This document shows, piece by piece, positions 50,809-59,384 of a stretch of 64,000 bases of DNA (positions are counted from its first letter, which is position 1; every line of letters begins with the position of its first letter). Made by a program: the position numbers and the translations under genes. The notes under the pieces are model-generated. The model was not told the origin of the DNA. It searched no databases and was given only the letters and a program-made list of their open reading frames with translations. Source of the DNA: Pseudomonas maioricensis (GTDB lineage: Bacteria; Pseudomonadota; Gammaproteobacteria; Pseudomonadales; Pseudomonadaceae); NCBI RefSeq assembly GCF_022790535.1, contig NZ_LOHG01000002.1, positions 149,204 through 213,203 of the forward strand, given 5' to 3'.

Positions 50809-52116
50809 TCAAGCCGTCGGCAAAAGCGGCGCACCTTCCGGATGAACGGTTTCAGCTTGCTGTGGCTGCTTCGGCAGTTCTCGGGCCACATTCCAGACCA
50901 CGATGGCCGCCACGATGTCGAAAATCGCCAGCACCACGAACAGAGGGCTGTAGCCGATTTTGGTCACGAGCACGCCGAATACCAGGGTAAACGCCGCAGC
51001 ACCGAGATAGCCGAACATGCCGCCCATGCCGGTCGCCGTCGCGACTTCGTTTTTGCCAAACGAGTCCGAGGTGATGGAGTAAAGCGCGCCGGACAGCGTT
51101 TGATGTGCAAAGCCCCCAATGCAGAGCAGGGCAATCGCCGTGTAAGGGCTTTCAACCAGGCCAATACACGCAGGGCCGATCATGCAGGATGCGCCGAACA
51201 ACAACACCAGCTTGCGCGAGGTGAACAGCGAAACCTTGAGGTGCTTGTGGAAAAACGGGCTCAGGTAGCCACCCAGCACACAACCGATATCGGCGGCGAG
51301 GAAAGGCAGCCAGGCGAACATGGCGATTTCCTTGATGTTCATGTGCCGCTCAGTCATCAAGTACAAGGGAATCCAGGCGTTGAAGGTCTGCCAGGCCGGC
51401 TCGGACAGAATCCGCGCCGAGGCGATCGCATAAAAGTTGCGGCTGGTGATGATCTTTTTCCAGCTGCCCTTCTGCGTCGGTACGTCTTTGAAGTGCGACT
51501 CTTGGCCACTGAGGATGTAGTCGCGCTCGGTTTCACTCAAACGCTTCTGATCACGCGGGTGCTTATAAAGGACTAGCCACAGGCCGCTCCAGAAAATACC
51601 CAGCCCGCCAACGATCAGGAACGCCAGTTCCCAGCCGCTTTGCAGAATCGCCCAGACCACTAATGGCGGTGCCAGCAGCGCACCAACGGAAGAGCCGATG
51701 TTGAACCAGCCGATGGCCACCGAGCGCTCTTTGGCCGGAAACCACTCGGTGGTGGCTTTGACACCCGCAGGTAAACCCGCTGCTTCGGTAAGACCGAGCA
51801 TGCCCCGGAAAATCGCCAGGCTCTGCCAGCCCGTGGCGAAAGCCGCAGCAGCACAGGCGGCCGACCAGGCGACGGCAAAAATCGCGAAGCCCATTTTGGT
51901 ACCAATGGCATCGATGATGTACCCGGCAACCGGCTGCATCAGCGCGTAACACACCTGCCAGGCAACGACGATGTGCGAGTACTGCTCGGTACTGATGCTG
52001 AGCTCGCTCATTAGCGTCGGCGCAGCCACGGACAGCGTATTTCGGGCCAGGTAGTTAACGATCAGGCCGGCTGTGACCAGCCCGACCATCCACCAGCGAA
52101 TTCCTTTTATTTTCAT
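50809..52116 (-). CDS. MFS transporter, ExuT-like (hexuronate/sugar acid type)
   Basis: A 435-aa inner-membrane major facilitator with 12 predicted segments. The start MKIKGIRWWMVGLVTAGLIVNYLARNTLSVAAPTLMSELSIS and the GLPAGVKATTEWFPAKERSVAIGWFNIGSSVGALLAPPLVVW stretch are typical of the anion:cation symporter (ACS) group including hexuronate transporters. ATG 52116 has AGGTGAAGAG upstream; the longer ORF start lies in the promoter region. Monocistronic, with no catabolic genes nearby to define the sugar acid. A candidate operator lies about 230 bases upstream. Confidence 0.87.
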   Translation of the reverse strand: MKIKGIRWWMVGLVTAGLIVNYLARNTLSVAAPTLMSELSISTEQYSHIVVAWQVCYALMQPVAGYIIDAIGTKMGFAIFAVAWSAACAAAAFATGWQSLAIFRGMLGLTEAAGLPAGVKATTEWFPAKERSVAIGWFNIGSSVGALLAPPLVVWAILQSGWELAFLIVGGLGIFWSGLWLVLYKHPRDQKRLSETERDYILSGQESHFKDVPTQKGSWKKIITSRNFYAIASARILSEPAWQTFNAWIPLYLMTERHMNIKEIAMFAWLPFLAADIGCVLGGYLSPFFHKHLKVSLFTSRKLVLLFGASCMIGPACIGLVESPYTAIALLCIGGFAHQTLSGALYSITSDSFGKNEVATATGMGGMFGYLGAAAFTLVFGVLVTKIGYSPLFVVLAIFDIVAAIVVWNVARELPKQPQQAETVHPEGAPLLPTA

Positions 52117-52345
52117 CTCTTCACCTTTGTTATTGGAGTGGCGGCGAGTCAGCGTGCGAGAAACGGTGTTATGGCGAGACGGCCGTGAGTGAGGTGCGCA
52201 GAGACACCCCTTGCGCGCATGCGCGGGGTCGTCGGGGAACGCTGGGGGAAGCGAAGTGCGGGAGCGGTTGTCCACACGGGTGCGTGCTCATCGGGCTGTT
52301 ACTCTTTGTATTATTTTTATAGTTGCAAAAATCGAAATTTCGCCT

Positions 52346-52362
52346 AGTCGTCGTATGACTAA
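52346..52362 (-). promoter_or_regulatory. Dyad upstream of the MFS gene, possible GntR-type operator
   Basis: TAGTC-N7-GACTA (TAGTCGTCGTATGACTA) in the gap 52117-52713. A related ATGTCATCAGACGACTAATGAC stretch, split as GTCAT-N10-ATGAC, lies near 52469-52489. Regulator unknown; no regulator gene adjoins. Confidence 0.3.
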
Positions 52363-52503
52363 GCGATTTATAGACACACCTTGTAACACTGTCAATGGGA
52401 TGAAGGCGGGGTTAGACCATTGGATATGGGGTTACTAAAGACTTTTAGGGGAGAGAGTTTTCTAAAATGTCATCAGACGACTAATGACTTGCGGATTCTG
52501 CTT

Positions 52504-52610
52504 CTGTAGGAGTGAGCTTGCTCGCGATAGCGTCAGATCAGACGATATCTTCTCAACAGATCTACCGCTATCGCGAGCAATGTGGATCGCCACGCCGGTC
52601 ACTCCTACAG
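52504..52610. repeat. BIME, GTAGGAGTGAGCTTGCTCGCGATAG class
   Basis: Facing GTAGGAGTGAGCTTGCTCGC and CTATCGCGAGCAATGTGGAT...CACTCCTACAG arms; the right arm has a block replacement in the middle. Confidence 0.75.
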
Positions 52611-52713
52611 GTATATGTTTGCTGCGCGACAGCACGACGTCTGGACGGCGGGGGAACTCCTACAGATCACGGCTTGCTGTGCGAAGCATTCTGTCAGGGA
52701 GACGAATCAGCCT

Positions 52714-53394
52714 TCACCGCAAATCAAACGCCTCGACATCCAGCAATGCCAGTTGATAACCGTCATCGCCCACGGCATGAATCAGCTTGGGAAGGTAGCG
52801 CTCGTCGATTTTGGAGCGCAGGCGCTGGATGGCAACAGTGACCGGCCGCAGGTCGTTGTCGAAGATTTCTGCTGCGATGTGCCCTCGGGAGATGACTTCA
52901 CCCTGACGGCGGGCAAGCAACTGCAATAAGGCAAACTCCTTTTCGCCCATGGAAATACGCTGGCCGCCACGGCTGACGCGCTGCAGTGCCATGTCTATTT
53001 CCAGATCGGCAATGTTGATACTGGCGGCATCGCCCGTCGGACCGCGACGCAGCAGTTTGCGCACGCGGGCCAGCAGCTCTTCGTAATTGAAGGGCTTCAG
53101 CAGGTAATCATCGACTCCGAGTTCCAGGCCACGCAGGCGGTCTTCGATGGCATCCGGAGCGGTCAGGAACAGCACCGGCGTTGCGCCGCGCTGACGGATC
53201 AGTTGCAACAGCTGCCAGCCGTTAAGGCCTGGCAGCATCACATCAAGAATGATCAGATCGTAGTTTTGCTCTTCTACGAAGTGGCGACCGTCCAGGCCAT
53301 TGAGCGCCACATCCAGCGTAAAGCCCGACTCGGCAAAGCCTTCAGCCAGCTCGTTCGCCGTCCTGGCATCGTATTCCACTAACAGCAGCCGCAT
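52714..53394 (-). CDS. OmpR-family response regulator, orphan, atypical acidic pocket
   Basis: A 226-aa two-domain regulator. The receiver has the phospho-acceptor D51 (LIILDVMLPG), the switch Thr/Ser region FLTAPDA and the conserved Lys in LLKPF. The acidic pocket reads V6-E7-Y8-D9, with Tyr where PhoB-like proteins carry Asp. The C-terminal winged helix (about 125-220) shows ISMGEKEFALLQLLARRQGEVISRGHIAAEIF and VTVAIQRLRSKID. No histidine kinase gene adjoins. ATG 53394 has a GAGGTGAG box. The neighbour is a Crp/Fnr-like gene 15 bases upstream on the same strand, so the two are probably cotranscribed. Confidence 0.87.
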   Translation of the reverse strand: MRLLLVEYDARTANELAEGFAESGFTLDVALNGLDGRHFVEEQNYDLIILDVMLPGLNGWQLLQLIRQRGATPVLFLTAPDAIEDRLRGLELGVDDYLLKPFNYEELLARVRKLLRRGPTGDAASINIADLEIDMALQRVSRGGQRISMGEKEFALLQLLARRQGEVISRGHIAAEIFDNDLRPVTVAIQRLRSKIDERYLPKLIHAVGDDGYQLALLDVEAFDLR

Positions 53395-53409
53395 GGCTCA
53401 CCTCGGTCA

Positions 53410-54129
53410 TTAAGGCGCTAAGCATAACGACTTGGCACGCAGGGTGTTGGCCGCCTTGCGCAGTTTGATCACATCGAAGATCTCTACCTGCTCGTCACCC
53501 ATGCGCAAAATCTTGCGTTGATGCAGGTCCTGCAACACGTCGAGCAACTCTGACGGTGACAGATCTGCTGTACGTTGCGCCTCTATTTCATCAAAACCGA
53601 TCAGACGTCGCGCGTGACTGAGATGACCATAGCCTTCAGCAAGCATCAATAAGCGCCACGCCACCCGCGCCTTGGGAGTCAGCAATTTGATGCGATCAGG
53701 ACGCAGCAGATTGATGCCCATTTTCTGGCTGAGGAGGTCAGCGAAGGGACGCCAGTGAGCCGGATTTTCCTCCAGGAGGTCGTTAAGCACCGACTGCGGA
53801 ACATGCAGAAAAATGCTCTGTTCCATGGAGTACACGTCGAATCTGCGCGGCATGCCGTCGAACAATGAGACCTCGCCAAACCAATAAGGTGTGCGGACGG
53901 GCTCAAGACGTGGCACCAGGCGTTGATCAGCAGGGGCGCCAACACGAACCGAGCCTTCTACCAAGGCGTAAAGACCGCAGGGTTCATCGCCCTTTTCGAA
54001 CAGAAATTTGCCCGGTGTTTTACGCGTCTGGCGGGTTGCGTCCAACAAGCTATCCTGCAAAGCGGCAGGCAGATGCCCAAACCATGAGTCGCTCATCAAA
54101 CGCGAGCGCCATCCAGCTCCATTTGTCAT
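53410..54129 (-). CDS. Crp/Fnr-family transcriptional regulator
   Basis: A 239-aa regulator. The N-terminal cyclic-nucleotide-binding-like domain (about 15-135) shows FLFEKGDEPCGLYALVEGSVRVG, YWFGEVSLFDGMPRRFDVYSMEQSIFLHVP. The C-terminal helix-turn-helix (about 165-225) is weaker than in Crp (IGFDEIEAQRTADLSPSELLDVLQDLHQRKIL). It has no Fnr-type cysteine cluster. GGGAGC precedes ATG 54129. It is divergent from the DUF962 gene and probably cotranscribed with the orphan response regulator. Ligand and targets unknown. Confidence 0.85.
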   Translation of the reverse strand: MTNGAGWRSRLMSDSWFGHLPAALQDSLLDATRQTRKTPGKFLFEKGDEPCGLYALVEGSVRVGAPADQRLVPRLEPVRTPYWFGEVSLFDGMPRRFDVYSMEQSIFLHVPQSVLNDLLEENPAHWRPFADLLSQKMGINLLRPDRIKLLTPKARVAWRLLMLAEGYGHLSHARRLIGFDEIEAQRTADLSPSELLDVLQDLHQRKILRMGDEQVEIFDVIKLRKAANTLRAKSLCLAP

Positions 54130-54212
54130 CTATTGCTCCCTGTTATTACTGATCGCATCGCGTTAAAGACGAAACCGTAGCAGAATCGTTTATCGCTCAA
54201 AGAGGAATAATA

Positions 54213-54737
54213 ATGAAAAACCTCACAGACCATCTCAGTCAATACGCCGCCTACCACCGCGACTCGCGGAATATTGCGACACACTTTGTAGGAATTCCGC
54301 TGATCGTCATCGCGGTGACGGTATTGCTCTCACGCCCCGGCTGGATGATCGGCGGCCTGTGGATGTCACCCGCGGCGCTGGTCGCCTTGGCATCTATCGT
54401 CTTCTACCTGCGCCTTGACCGGCCATTGGGTGTGTTGATGGGCGTATTACTGGGGCTATGCCTGTGGGCCGGAGCAAGTCTTGCGCAGCAGGCGACCATG
54501 GTCTGGCTCAGCGCCGGAGTGGGTTTGTTTGTGGCAGGCTGGATCATCCAGTTTGTCGGCCACTATTACGAAGGCCGCAAACCGGCATTCATCGATGACG
54601 TGAGCGGCCTGATCATAGGCCCGTTGTTTGTGGTGGCGGAGTTGGCGTTTTTGATGGGGATACGCAAGCCGTTGCAGCATGCGATTGAAGAAAGAGTCGG
54701 GCCGGTGCGCAAGCGGGATTTGAAGCAGGCGGTTTAA
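54213..54737 (+). CDS. DUF962/Mpo1-like membrane protein
   Basis: A 174-aa inner-membrane protein with about five hydrophobic segments. The start LSQYAAYHRDSRNIATHFVGIPLIVIAV and the later IIQFVGHYYEGRKPAFIDDVSGLIIGPLFVVAELAFLMG are the DUF962 signature with its conserved histidines; yeast Mpo1 of this family is a fatty-acid alpha-dioxygenase. Whether the bacterial protein has that activity is unknown. AGAGG precedes ATG 54213. Divergent from the Crp-like gene and followed by a BIME. Confidence 0.88.
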   Translation: MKNLTDHLSQYAAYHRDSRNIATHFVGIPLIVIAVTVLLSRPGWMIGGLWMSPAALVALASIVFYLRLDRPLGVLMGVLLGLCLWAGASLAQQATMVWLSAGVGLFVAGWIIQFVGHYYEGRKPAFIDDVSGLIIGPLFVVAELAFLMGIRKPLQHAIEERVGPVRKRDLKQAV

Positions 54738-54750
54738 ACACATCGAATAT

Positions 54751-54826
54751 CTGTAGGAGCTGCCGAAGGCTGCGAAAGCTGTGGGTCAGACACACCGCTC
54801 TTCGCAGCCTTCGGCAGCTCCTACAG
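54751..54826. repeat. BIME, GTAGGAGCTGCCGAAGGCTGCGA class
   Basis: Facing units between convergent DUF962 and cysA genes; the hairpin may serve as a shared transcript end. Confidence 0.88.
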
Positions 54827-54838
54827 GTGCCTTAGCCC

Positions 54839-55825
54839 CTAGATATTCGCAACCTTCTGCCAGACCTTCGGCTTGAAGAACAGCGTTTCACCCCGCGCCA
54901 GACCGGTCAGGCTGTCATGATCTTTCACCACTTCGGCTTCGATCAGCTCGCTCTGCCCTTCGACCCTCAGAGTGATACGGGTGGTCGCGCCAAGCGGACG
55001 GATGTCACGCACTTCAGCTGCGTGATGGCCTTCCAGCTCGGAGCGTGACAGCGACACCTCATGAGGACGGAACAGCACGTGCTCTTCACCCACATGCAGG
55101 CGGTTGGAGTCGCCCAGGAAGTGGTAAACAAAATCGCTGGCCGGGTTTTCGTACACTTCGCCCGGCGAGCCGATCTGCTCGATCACACCTTTGTTCATGA
55201 CCACGATGCGGTCGGCCACTTCCATGGCTTCTTCCTGGTCGTGGGTCACGAAAACCGAGGTCAGGTTGATGTCTTCGTGCAGACGGGCCAACCAGCGACG
55301 CAGCTCTTTACGCACCTTGGCATCCAGAGCACCAAACGGCTCATCCAGCAGCAGCACTTTAGGCTCTACCGCCAAGGCACGGGCCAGAGCGATACGCTGA
55401 CGCTGACCACCGGATAACTGCTCCGGATAGCGATCAGCCAACCAGTCCAGCTGGACCATGTTCAGCAGTTCGTGAACCTTGACCGCGATCTGGCTTTCAT
55501 TCGGGCGCTGATTCTTGGGTTTCATCCGCAGCCCGAACGCGACGTTGTCGAACACGGTCATGTGACGGAACAGCGCGTAGTGCTGGAACACGAAACCGAC
55601 ATTACGATCACGCACGTCATGGCCGGACACGTCTTCACCATGGAAAACGATGCTGCCGTCATCGGGTGTTTCCAGGCCGGCAATAATGCGCAGCAAGGTA
55701 GTCTTGCCGCAGCCGGACGGGCCTAGCAACGCCACCAGCTCGCCACTCTGGATGTCCAGATTGATGCTGCTCAGGGCCTTGAAGGCATTGAAGTTCTTGC
55801 TGACATTACGGACTTCGATCGACAT
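54839..55825 (-). CDS. cysA: Sulfate/thiosulfate ABC transporter ATP-binding protein CysA
   Basis: A 328-aa ATPase of the sulfate importer. Walker [11 protein letters not shown]-loop [22 protein letters not shown], signature [15 protein letters not shown], Walker [24 protein letters not shown] and H-loop [18 protein letters not shown]. The C-terminal regulatory part (about 235-328) carries a TOBE-like segment ([26 protein letters not shown]). It is last in the sbp–cysT–cysW–cysA operon, three bases after cysW, with a GGAGGAA box. Confidence 0.95.
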   Translation of the reverse strand: MSIEVRNVSKNFNAFKALSSINLDIQSGELVALLGPSGCGKTTLLRIIAGLETPDDGSIVFHGEDVSGHDVRDRNVGFVFQHYALFRHMTVFDNVAFGLRMKPKNQRPNESQIAVKVHELLNMVQLDWLADRYPEQLSGGQRQRIALARALAVEPKVLLLDEPFGALDAKVRKELRRWLARLHEDINLTSVFVTHDQEEAMEVADRIVVMNKGVIEQIGSPGEVYENPASDFVYHFLGDSNRLHVGEEHVLFRPHEVSLSRSELEGHHAAEVRDIRPLGATTRITLRVEGQSELIEAEVVKDHDSLTGLARGETLFFKPKVWQKVANI

Positions 55826-55828
55826 GAA

Positions 55829-56701
55829 TTATTCCTCCGCCGCACTTTGGCGCAGACGGTTAATGCGCGCTTCGCTCCACTGCTTGAGCAGCAGGATAAA
55901 CAGCGCAAGGATCAGCAACAGGCTCGCCACGGCAAACGCTGCAACGTGGTTGTACTCGTTGTAGAGAATTTCGACGTGTAGCGGCAGGGTATTGGTGACG
56001 CCGCGGATGTGCCCGGAGACCACCGACACCGCCCCGAACTCACCCATGGCACGGGCGGTACAGAGCACCACGCCATAGATCAGGCCCCATTTGATGTTCG
56101 GCACGGTCACGTACCAGAACATTTGCCAGCCATTGGCACCCAGCAAACGCGCGGCCTCTTCTTCTTGCGTGCCCTGCTCCTGCATCAGCGGGATCAGTTC
56201 ACGGGCCACGAAAGGCACAGTGACAAAGATGGTCGCCAGAATGATGCCCGGCAAGGCGAACACGATCTGGATGTCGTGATCCTGCAGCCACGGCCCGAAA
56301 AAGCCCTGAGCCCCGAACATCAGCACGTAGACCAGACCGGCAATGACCGGCGAAACCGAGAACGGCAGGTCGATCAGCGTCACCAGGATGCTTTTGCCAC
56401 GGAACGAGTACTTGCTCACGCACCAGGCGGCGCTGACGCCGAACACCAGATTGAGCGGGACTGAGATCAACACAGCGATAACCGTCAGCTTGAGGGCTGA
56501 CAGAGCGTCTGGTTCGAGGATCGCCGTAAAGAACGCGCCGAGGCCGTTTTTCAGTCCCTGAGACACCACGATAAACAGCGGCAAGCCCAGGAACAGCAGG
56601 AATACCAGCCAGCACAGGATGATCAGAATCCGGCGCGACACCGCGCTGCCACGGCGGGCAGCGTTGGCAGAGGCGGCGGCTGAAACAGATGAATGGGACA
56701 T
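55829..56701 (-). CDS. cysW: Sulfate/thiosulfate ABC transporter permease CysW
   Basis: A 290-aa inner-membrane permease with six hydrophobic segments after a polar N-terminus. CysW features: [34 protein letters not shown] and the coupling loop [60 protein letters not shown] precedes ATG 56701. Forms the membrane heterodimer with CysT. Confidence 0.95.
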   Translation of the reverse strand: MSHSSVSAAASANAARRGSAVSRRILIILCWLVFLLFLGLPLFIVVSQGLKNGLGAFFTAILEPDALSALKLTVIAVLISVPLNLVFGVSAAWCVSKYSFRGKSILVTLIDLPFSVSPVIAGLVYVLMFGAQGFFGPWLQDHDIQIVFALPGIILATIFVTVPFVARELIPLMQEQGTQEEEAARLLGANGWQMFWYVTVPNIKWGLIYGVVLCTARAMGEFGAVSVVSGHIRGVTNTLPLHVEILYNEYNHVAAFAVASLLLILALFILLLKQWSEARINRLRQSAAEE

Positions 56702-56714
56702 GTTCTGCGCCTCC

Positions 56715-57536
56715 TCAGGATGGGGTTTCGATACGCCGCTGCAGCAAGTTGATCAGCAGCAACAGAATGAAAGAAACCACCAGCATCATCACGCCGATCG
56801 CCGTAGCGCCTGTGTAGTCGTACTGGTCGAGCTTGACCATGATCAGCAAGGGCAGGATCTCGGTCTTCATCGGCATGTTGCCCGCGATGAAAATCACTGA
56901 ACCGTACTCGCCCACACCTCGGGCAAACGCCAATGCAAAACCGGTCAACCACGCAGGCAACAGTGCAGGCACAAGGATGTGCCGGAACACTTGCAGCGGA
57001 CGCGCGCCCAGGCACGCAGCAGCCTCTTCGACCTCACGCGGGATATCGGCCAGCACGGGCTGCACGGTACGCACCACGAAGGGTAACGTGACGAAGGTCA
57101 GCGCGAGGGTGATGCCCAGCGGCGTGTAAGCGATCTTGAAGCCCAGGTCCGTGGCGAACTGCCCGACCAGACCGTTAGGTGCATACAGCGCAGTCAAGGC
57201 GATACCGGCAACAGCGGTGGGCAGGGCGAACGGCAGGTCGATCATTGCATCGATGATCTTGCGACCAGGGAAGGTGTAACGCACCAGCACCCACGCCAGC
57301 AAAACACCGATCACGCCATTGATAACAGCGGCGTAGAAAGCCGTACTGAAGCTCAGCTTGAGAGCTGCCAGCACGCGCGGTGCAGTGATGATTGCCCAGA
57401 ATTGATCCCAGGTCAGCTGCGCGGCGTGGATAAACATCGCCGCCAGCGGGATTAACACAATCAGACTGAGGTACACCAAGGTGTAACCCAGCGTCAGCCC
57501 GAAGCCGGGTATGACGGGGGAGATACGTCGCGACAT
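56715..57536 (-). CDS. cysT: Sulfate/thiosulfate ABC transporter permease CysT (CysU)
   Basis: A 273-aa inner-membrane permease: [31 protein letters not shown], the membrane-inserted [24 protein letters not shown] and the coupling loop [54 protein letters not shown] are CysT hallmarks. AAGGA precedes ATG 57536. It lies 13 bases upstream of cysW. A BIME and small hairpin separate it from sbp, which may let sbp be expressed more strongly. Confidence 0.95.
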   Translation of the reverse strand: MSRRISPVIPGFGLTLGYTLVYLSLIVLIPLAAMFIHAAQLTWDQFWAIITAPRVLAALKLSFSTAFYAAVINGVIGVLLAWVLVRYTFPGRKIIDAMIDLPFALPTAVAGIALTALYAPNGLVGQFATDLGFKIAYTPLGITLALTFVTLPFVVRTVQPVLADIPREVEEAAACLGARPLQVFRHILVPALLPAWLTGFALAFARGVGEYGSVIFIAGNMPMKTEILPLLIMVKLDQYDYTGATAIGVMMLVVSFILLLLINLLQRRIETPS

Positions 57537-57619
57537 AAAAGTCCTTGGTTAACACACGCAACCCGCAAACGAGTGCGGGTCCTATTGTTCAGCGAATACA
57601 ACCGACTTGAAATGCATGT

Positions 57620-57702
57620 CCGGTAGGAGCGAACTTGTTCGCGAGACGGTGGGCGAGGTGTGTCAGGCTCACCGCCTCGCGAACAAGTTCGCTCCTACCG
57701 GG
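57620..57702. repeat. BIME, GTAGGAGCGAACTTGTTCGCGA class
   Basis: Facing perfect units CCGGTAGGAGCGAACTTGTT and AACAAGTTCGCTCCTACCGG in the sbp-cysT gap. Confidence 0.88.
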
Positions 57703-57724
57703 TCAACGCGGTGCAGTCGTGCAC

Positions 57725-58732
57725 TTACTGCGCCTGGTAAATCTGATCGAAAATGCCGCCGTCGTTAAAGAATTTCGGTTGCGCAGTTTTCCAGCCGCCG
57801 AAGTCTTTGTCGATAGTCAGCAGATCCAGTTTAGGGAACTGTTTTTCGTACTTCGCAGCGACTTCAGCGTTACGTGGACGGTAGAAGTTTTTCGCGGCGA
57901 TTTCCTGACCTTCTTTGCTGTACAGGTGCTTCAAATATTCAGTCGCGATTTCAGTATTGCCTTTCTTCTCGGCGTTTTTGTCGACAACAGCGACAGGTGG
58001 CTCAGCCAGAATCGACAGTGAAGGTACGACGATGTCGAACTTGTCCGCGCCGCCATCTTCTTTCAGTGCCAGGAACGCTTCGTTTTCCCACGCCAGCAAC
58101 ACATCGCCCTGACCGTTGTTGACGAACGTGATGGTCGAGCCGCGAGCACCGGTGTCCAGAATTGGCACGTGCTTGAACAGCTCTTTCACGTACTCATTGG
58201 CTTTGGCTTCGCTGCCGCCGGTTTTCAGGCCGTAGCCGTAAGCCGCCAGGAAGTTCCAGCGAGCACCGCCGGAGGTTTTCGGGTTTGGCGTGATCACCGA
58301 AACGTCTTTCTTGATCAGATCGCCCCAGTCCTTGATGCCTTTCGGGTTGCCCTTGCGCACCAGGAACACGATGGTCGAGGTATAAGGCGTGCTGGCGTCC
58401 GGCAGACGGGTCTGCCAGTTCTCCGGCAGGGTTTTGCCCAATTTGGCGATTTCGTCGATGTCACCGGCCAGAGCCAGGGTCACCACATCAGCACGCAGAC
58501 CGTCGATTACCGAACGACCTTGCTTGCCCGAACCGCCGTGGGACTGTTTGATTTCAACTTTGTCGTCCGGATGGGACTTCTTCCAGAAGTTGATGAACTC
58601 AGCGTTGTATTCCTGATACAGCTCGCGCGTCGGATCATACGAGACGTTCAACAGCTCGTAATCCTTGGCAACAGCGGAACCGGCAAACACGGCACTGGCG
58701 AGTGCGGCCAGCGCATAACGGCGAATGGACAT
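57725..58732 (-). CDS. sbp: Periplasmic sulfate-binding protein
   Basis: A 335-aa sulfate-binding protein: signal peptide to about residue 22 (GSAVA-K), then [22 protein letters not shown], the [28 protein letters not shown] ligand region and [24 protein letters not shown]. These are the hallmark sulfate-contact segments of Sbp/CysP. CAGGAG precedes ATG 58732. It lies downstream of oscA with a BIME between, and upstream of cysTWA, the usual Pseudomonas order. Confidence 0.95.
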   Translation of the reverse strand: MSIRRYALAALASAVFAGSAVAKDYELLNVSYDPTRELYQEYNAEFINFWKKSHPDDKVEIKQSHGGSGKQGRSVIDGLRADVVTLALAGDIDEIAKLGKTLPENWQTRLPDASTPYTSTIVFLVRKGNPKGIKDWGDLIKKDVSVITPNPKTSGGARWNFLAAYGYGLKTGGSEAKANEYVKELFKHVPILDTGARGSTITFVNNGQGDVLLAWENEAFLALKEDGGADKFDIVVPSLSILAEPPVAVVDKNAEKKGNTEIATEYLKHLYSKEGQEIAAKNFYRPRNAEVAAKYEKQFPKLDLLTIDKDFGGWKTAQPKFFNDGGIFDQIYQAQ

Positions 58733-58796
58733 GGGTCAAGCTCCTGGAAAATCTGGTTGTGTTGTTGGCTTTTTCTAATTTTGGTTTGAAGCTTTT

Positions 58797-58862
58797 CTGT
58801 AGGAGCTGCCGAAGGCTGCGAACAGATCTAAAGGCCATTCGCAGCCTTCGGCAGCTCCTACA
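58797..58862. repeat. BIME, GTAGGAGCTGCCGAAGGCTGCGA class
   Basis: Facing units between oscA and sbp. Confidence 0.87.
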
Positions 58863-58876
58863 AGGATCGAGGTGAA

Positions 58877-59059
58877 TCAGCTCGGTTTGTTACCCGGGTT
58901 CTGCAAACGAAACTTTTCCTTACGCTCGATCTGGACGACCTGCGCGTTATGCACAGTGATCTCCACCGCCCCGAAACGCAGATCGCGCAGCGCGCTCTGA
59001 ATCTCGCGCAGAATCGCTGCTTCGTCCTGACCGTCAACGCTACGCAGAGATGCGCTCAT
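58877..59059 (-). CDS. oscA: OscA small protein (DUF2292)
   Basis: A 60-aa soluble protein, EIQSALRDLRFGAVEITVHNAQVVQIERKEKFRLQN, the DUF2292/YezD-like fold. In Pseudomonas, OscA is required for growth on organosulfur compounds under some conditions and is encoded just before sbp–cysTWA, as here. AGGAG precedes ATG 59059; the longer in-frame start at 59113 is unlikely. The 325-base gap upstream (59060-59384) contains an AT-rich promoter region near 59140-59190 and a worn REP pair. Confidence 0.88.
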   Translation of the reverse strand: MSASLRSVDGQDEAAILREIQSALRDLRFGAVEITVHNAQVVQIERKEKFRLQNPGNKPS

Positions 59060-59234
59060 GATCGTGCTCCTTGAAATAGATTGGCCTGAAGAACCTGTTC
59101 GCGAGGTTTCCACTTGTGGCGTGGAGGCAATCTTAGAGATGCACGGATATTCTTAAAAAGACTATTTAAGAATCTACATATAACCAAAATGAATTTATGA
59201 GGTATGCGCTGCTTCGGGGTGGCCAAACATAGGA

Positions 59235-59326
59235 CCTGTAGGAGCGCACGAGCACCGCGAGGCCGCGATAGCGGTTTGCCTGACACTCCGCCATCGCTGG
59301 CCTCGTAACCTGGGTGAGCTCTACAG
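59235..59326. repeat. Degenerate BIME between oscA and the GGDEF/EAL gene
   Basis: CCTGTAGGAGCGCACGAGCA on the left and GGTGAGCTCTACAGG on the right with inverted GCGAGGCC/GGCCTCG cores; arms are partly diverged. Confidence 0.65.
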
Positions 59327-59384
59327 GATGTATTTCATTTCTGTGGTTTGTAGGGAGTTTGAAAGGAGCTGCCTCTTCGGCTGG

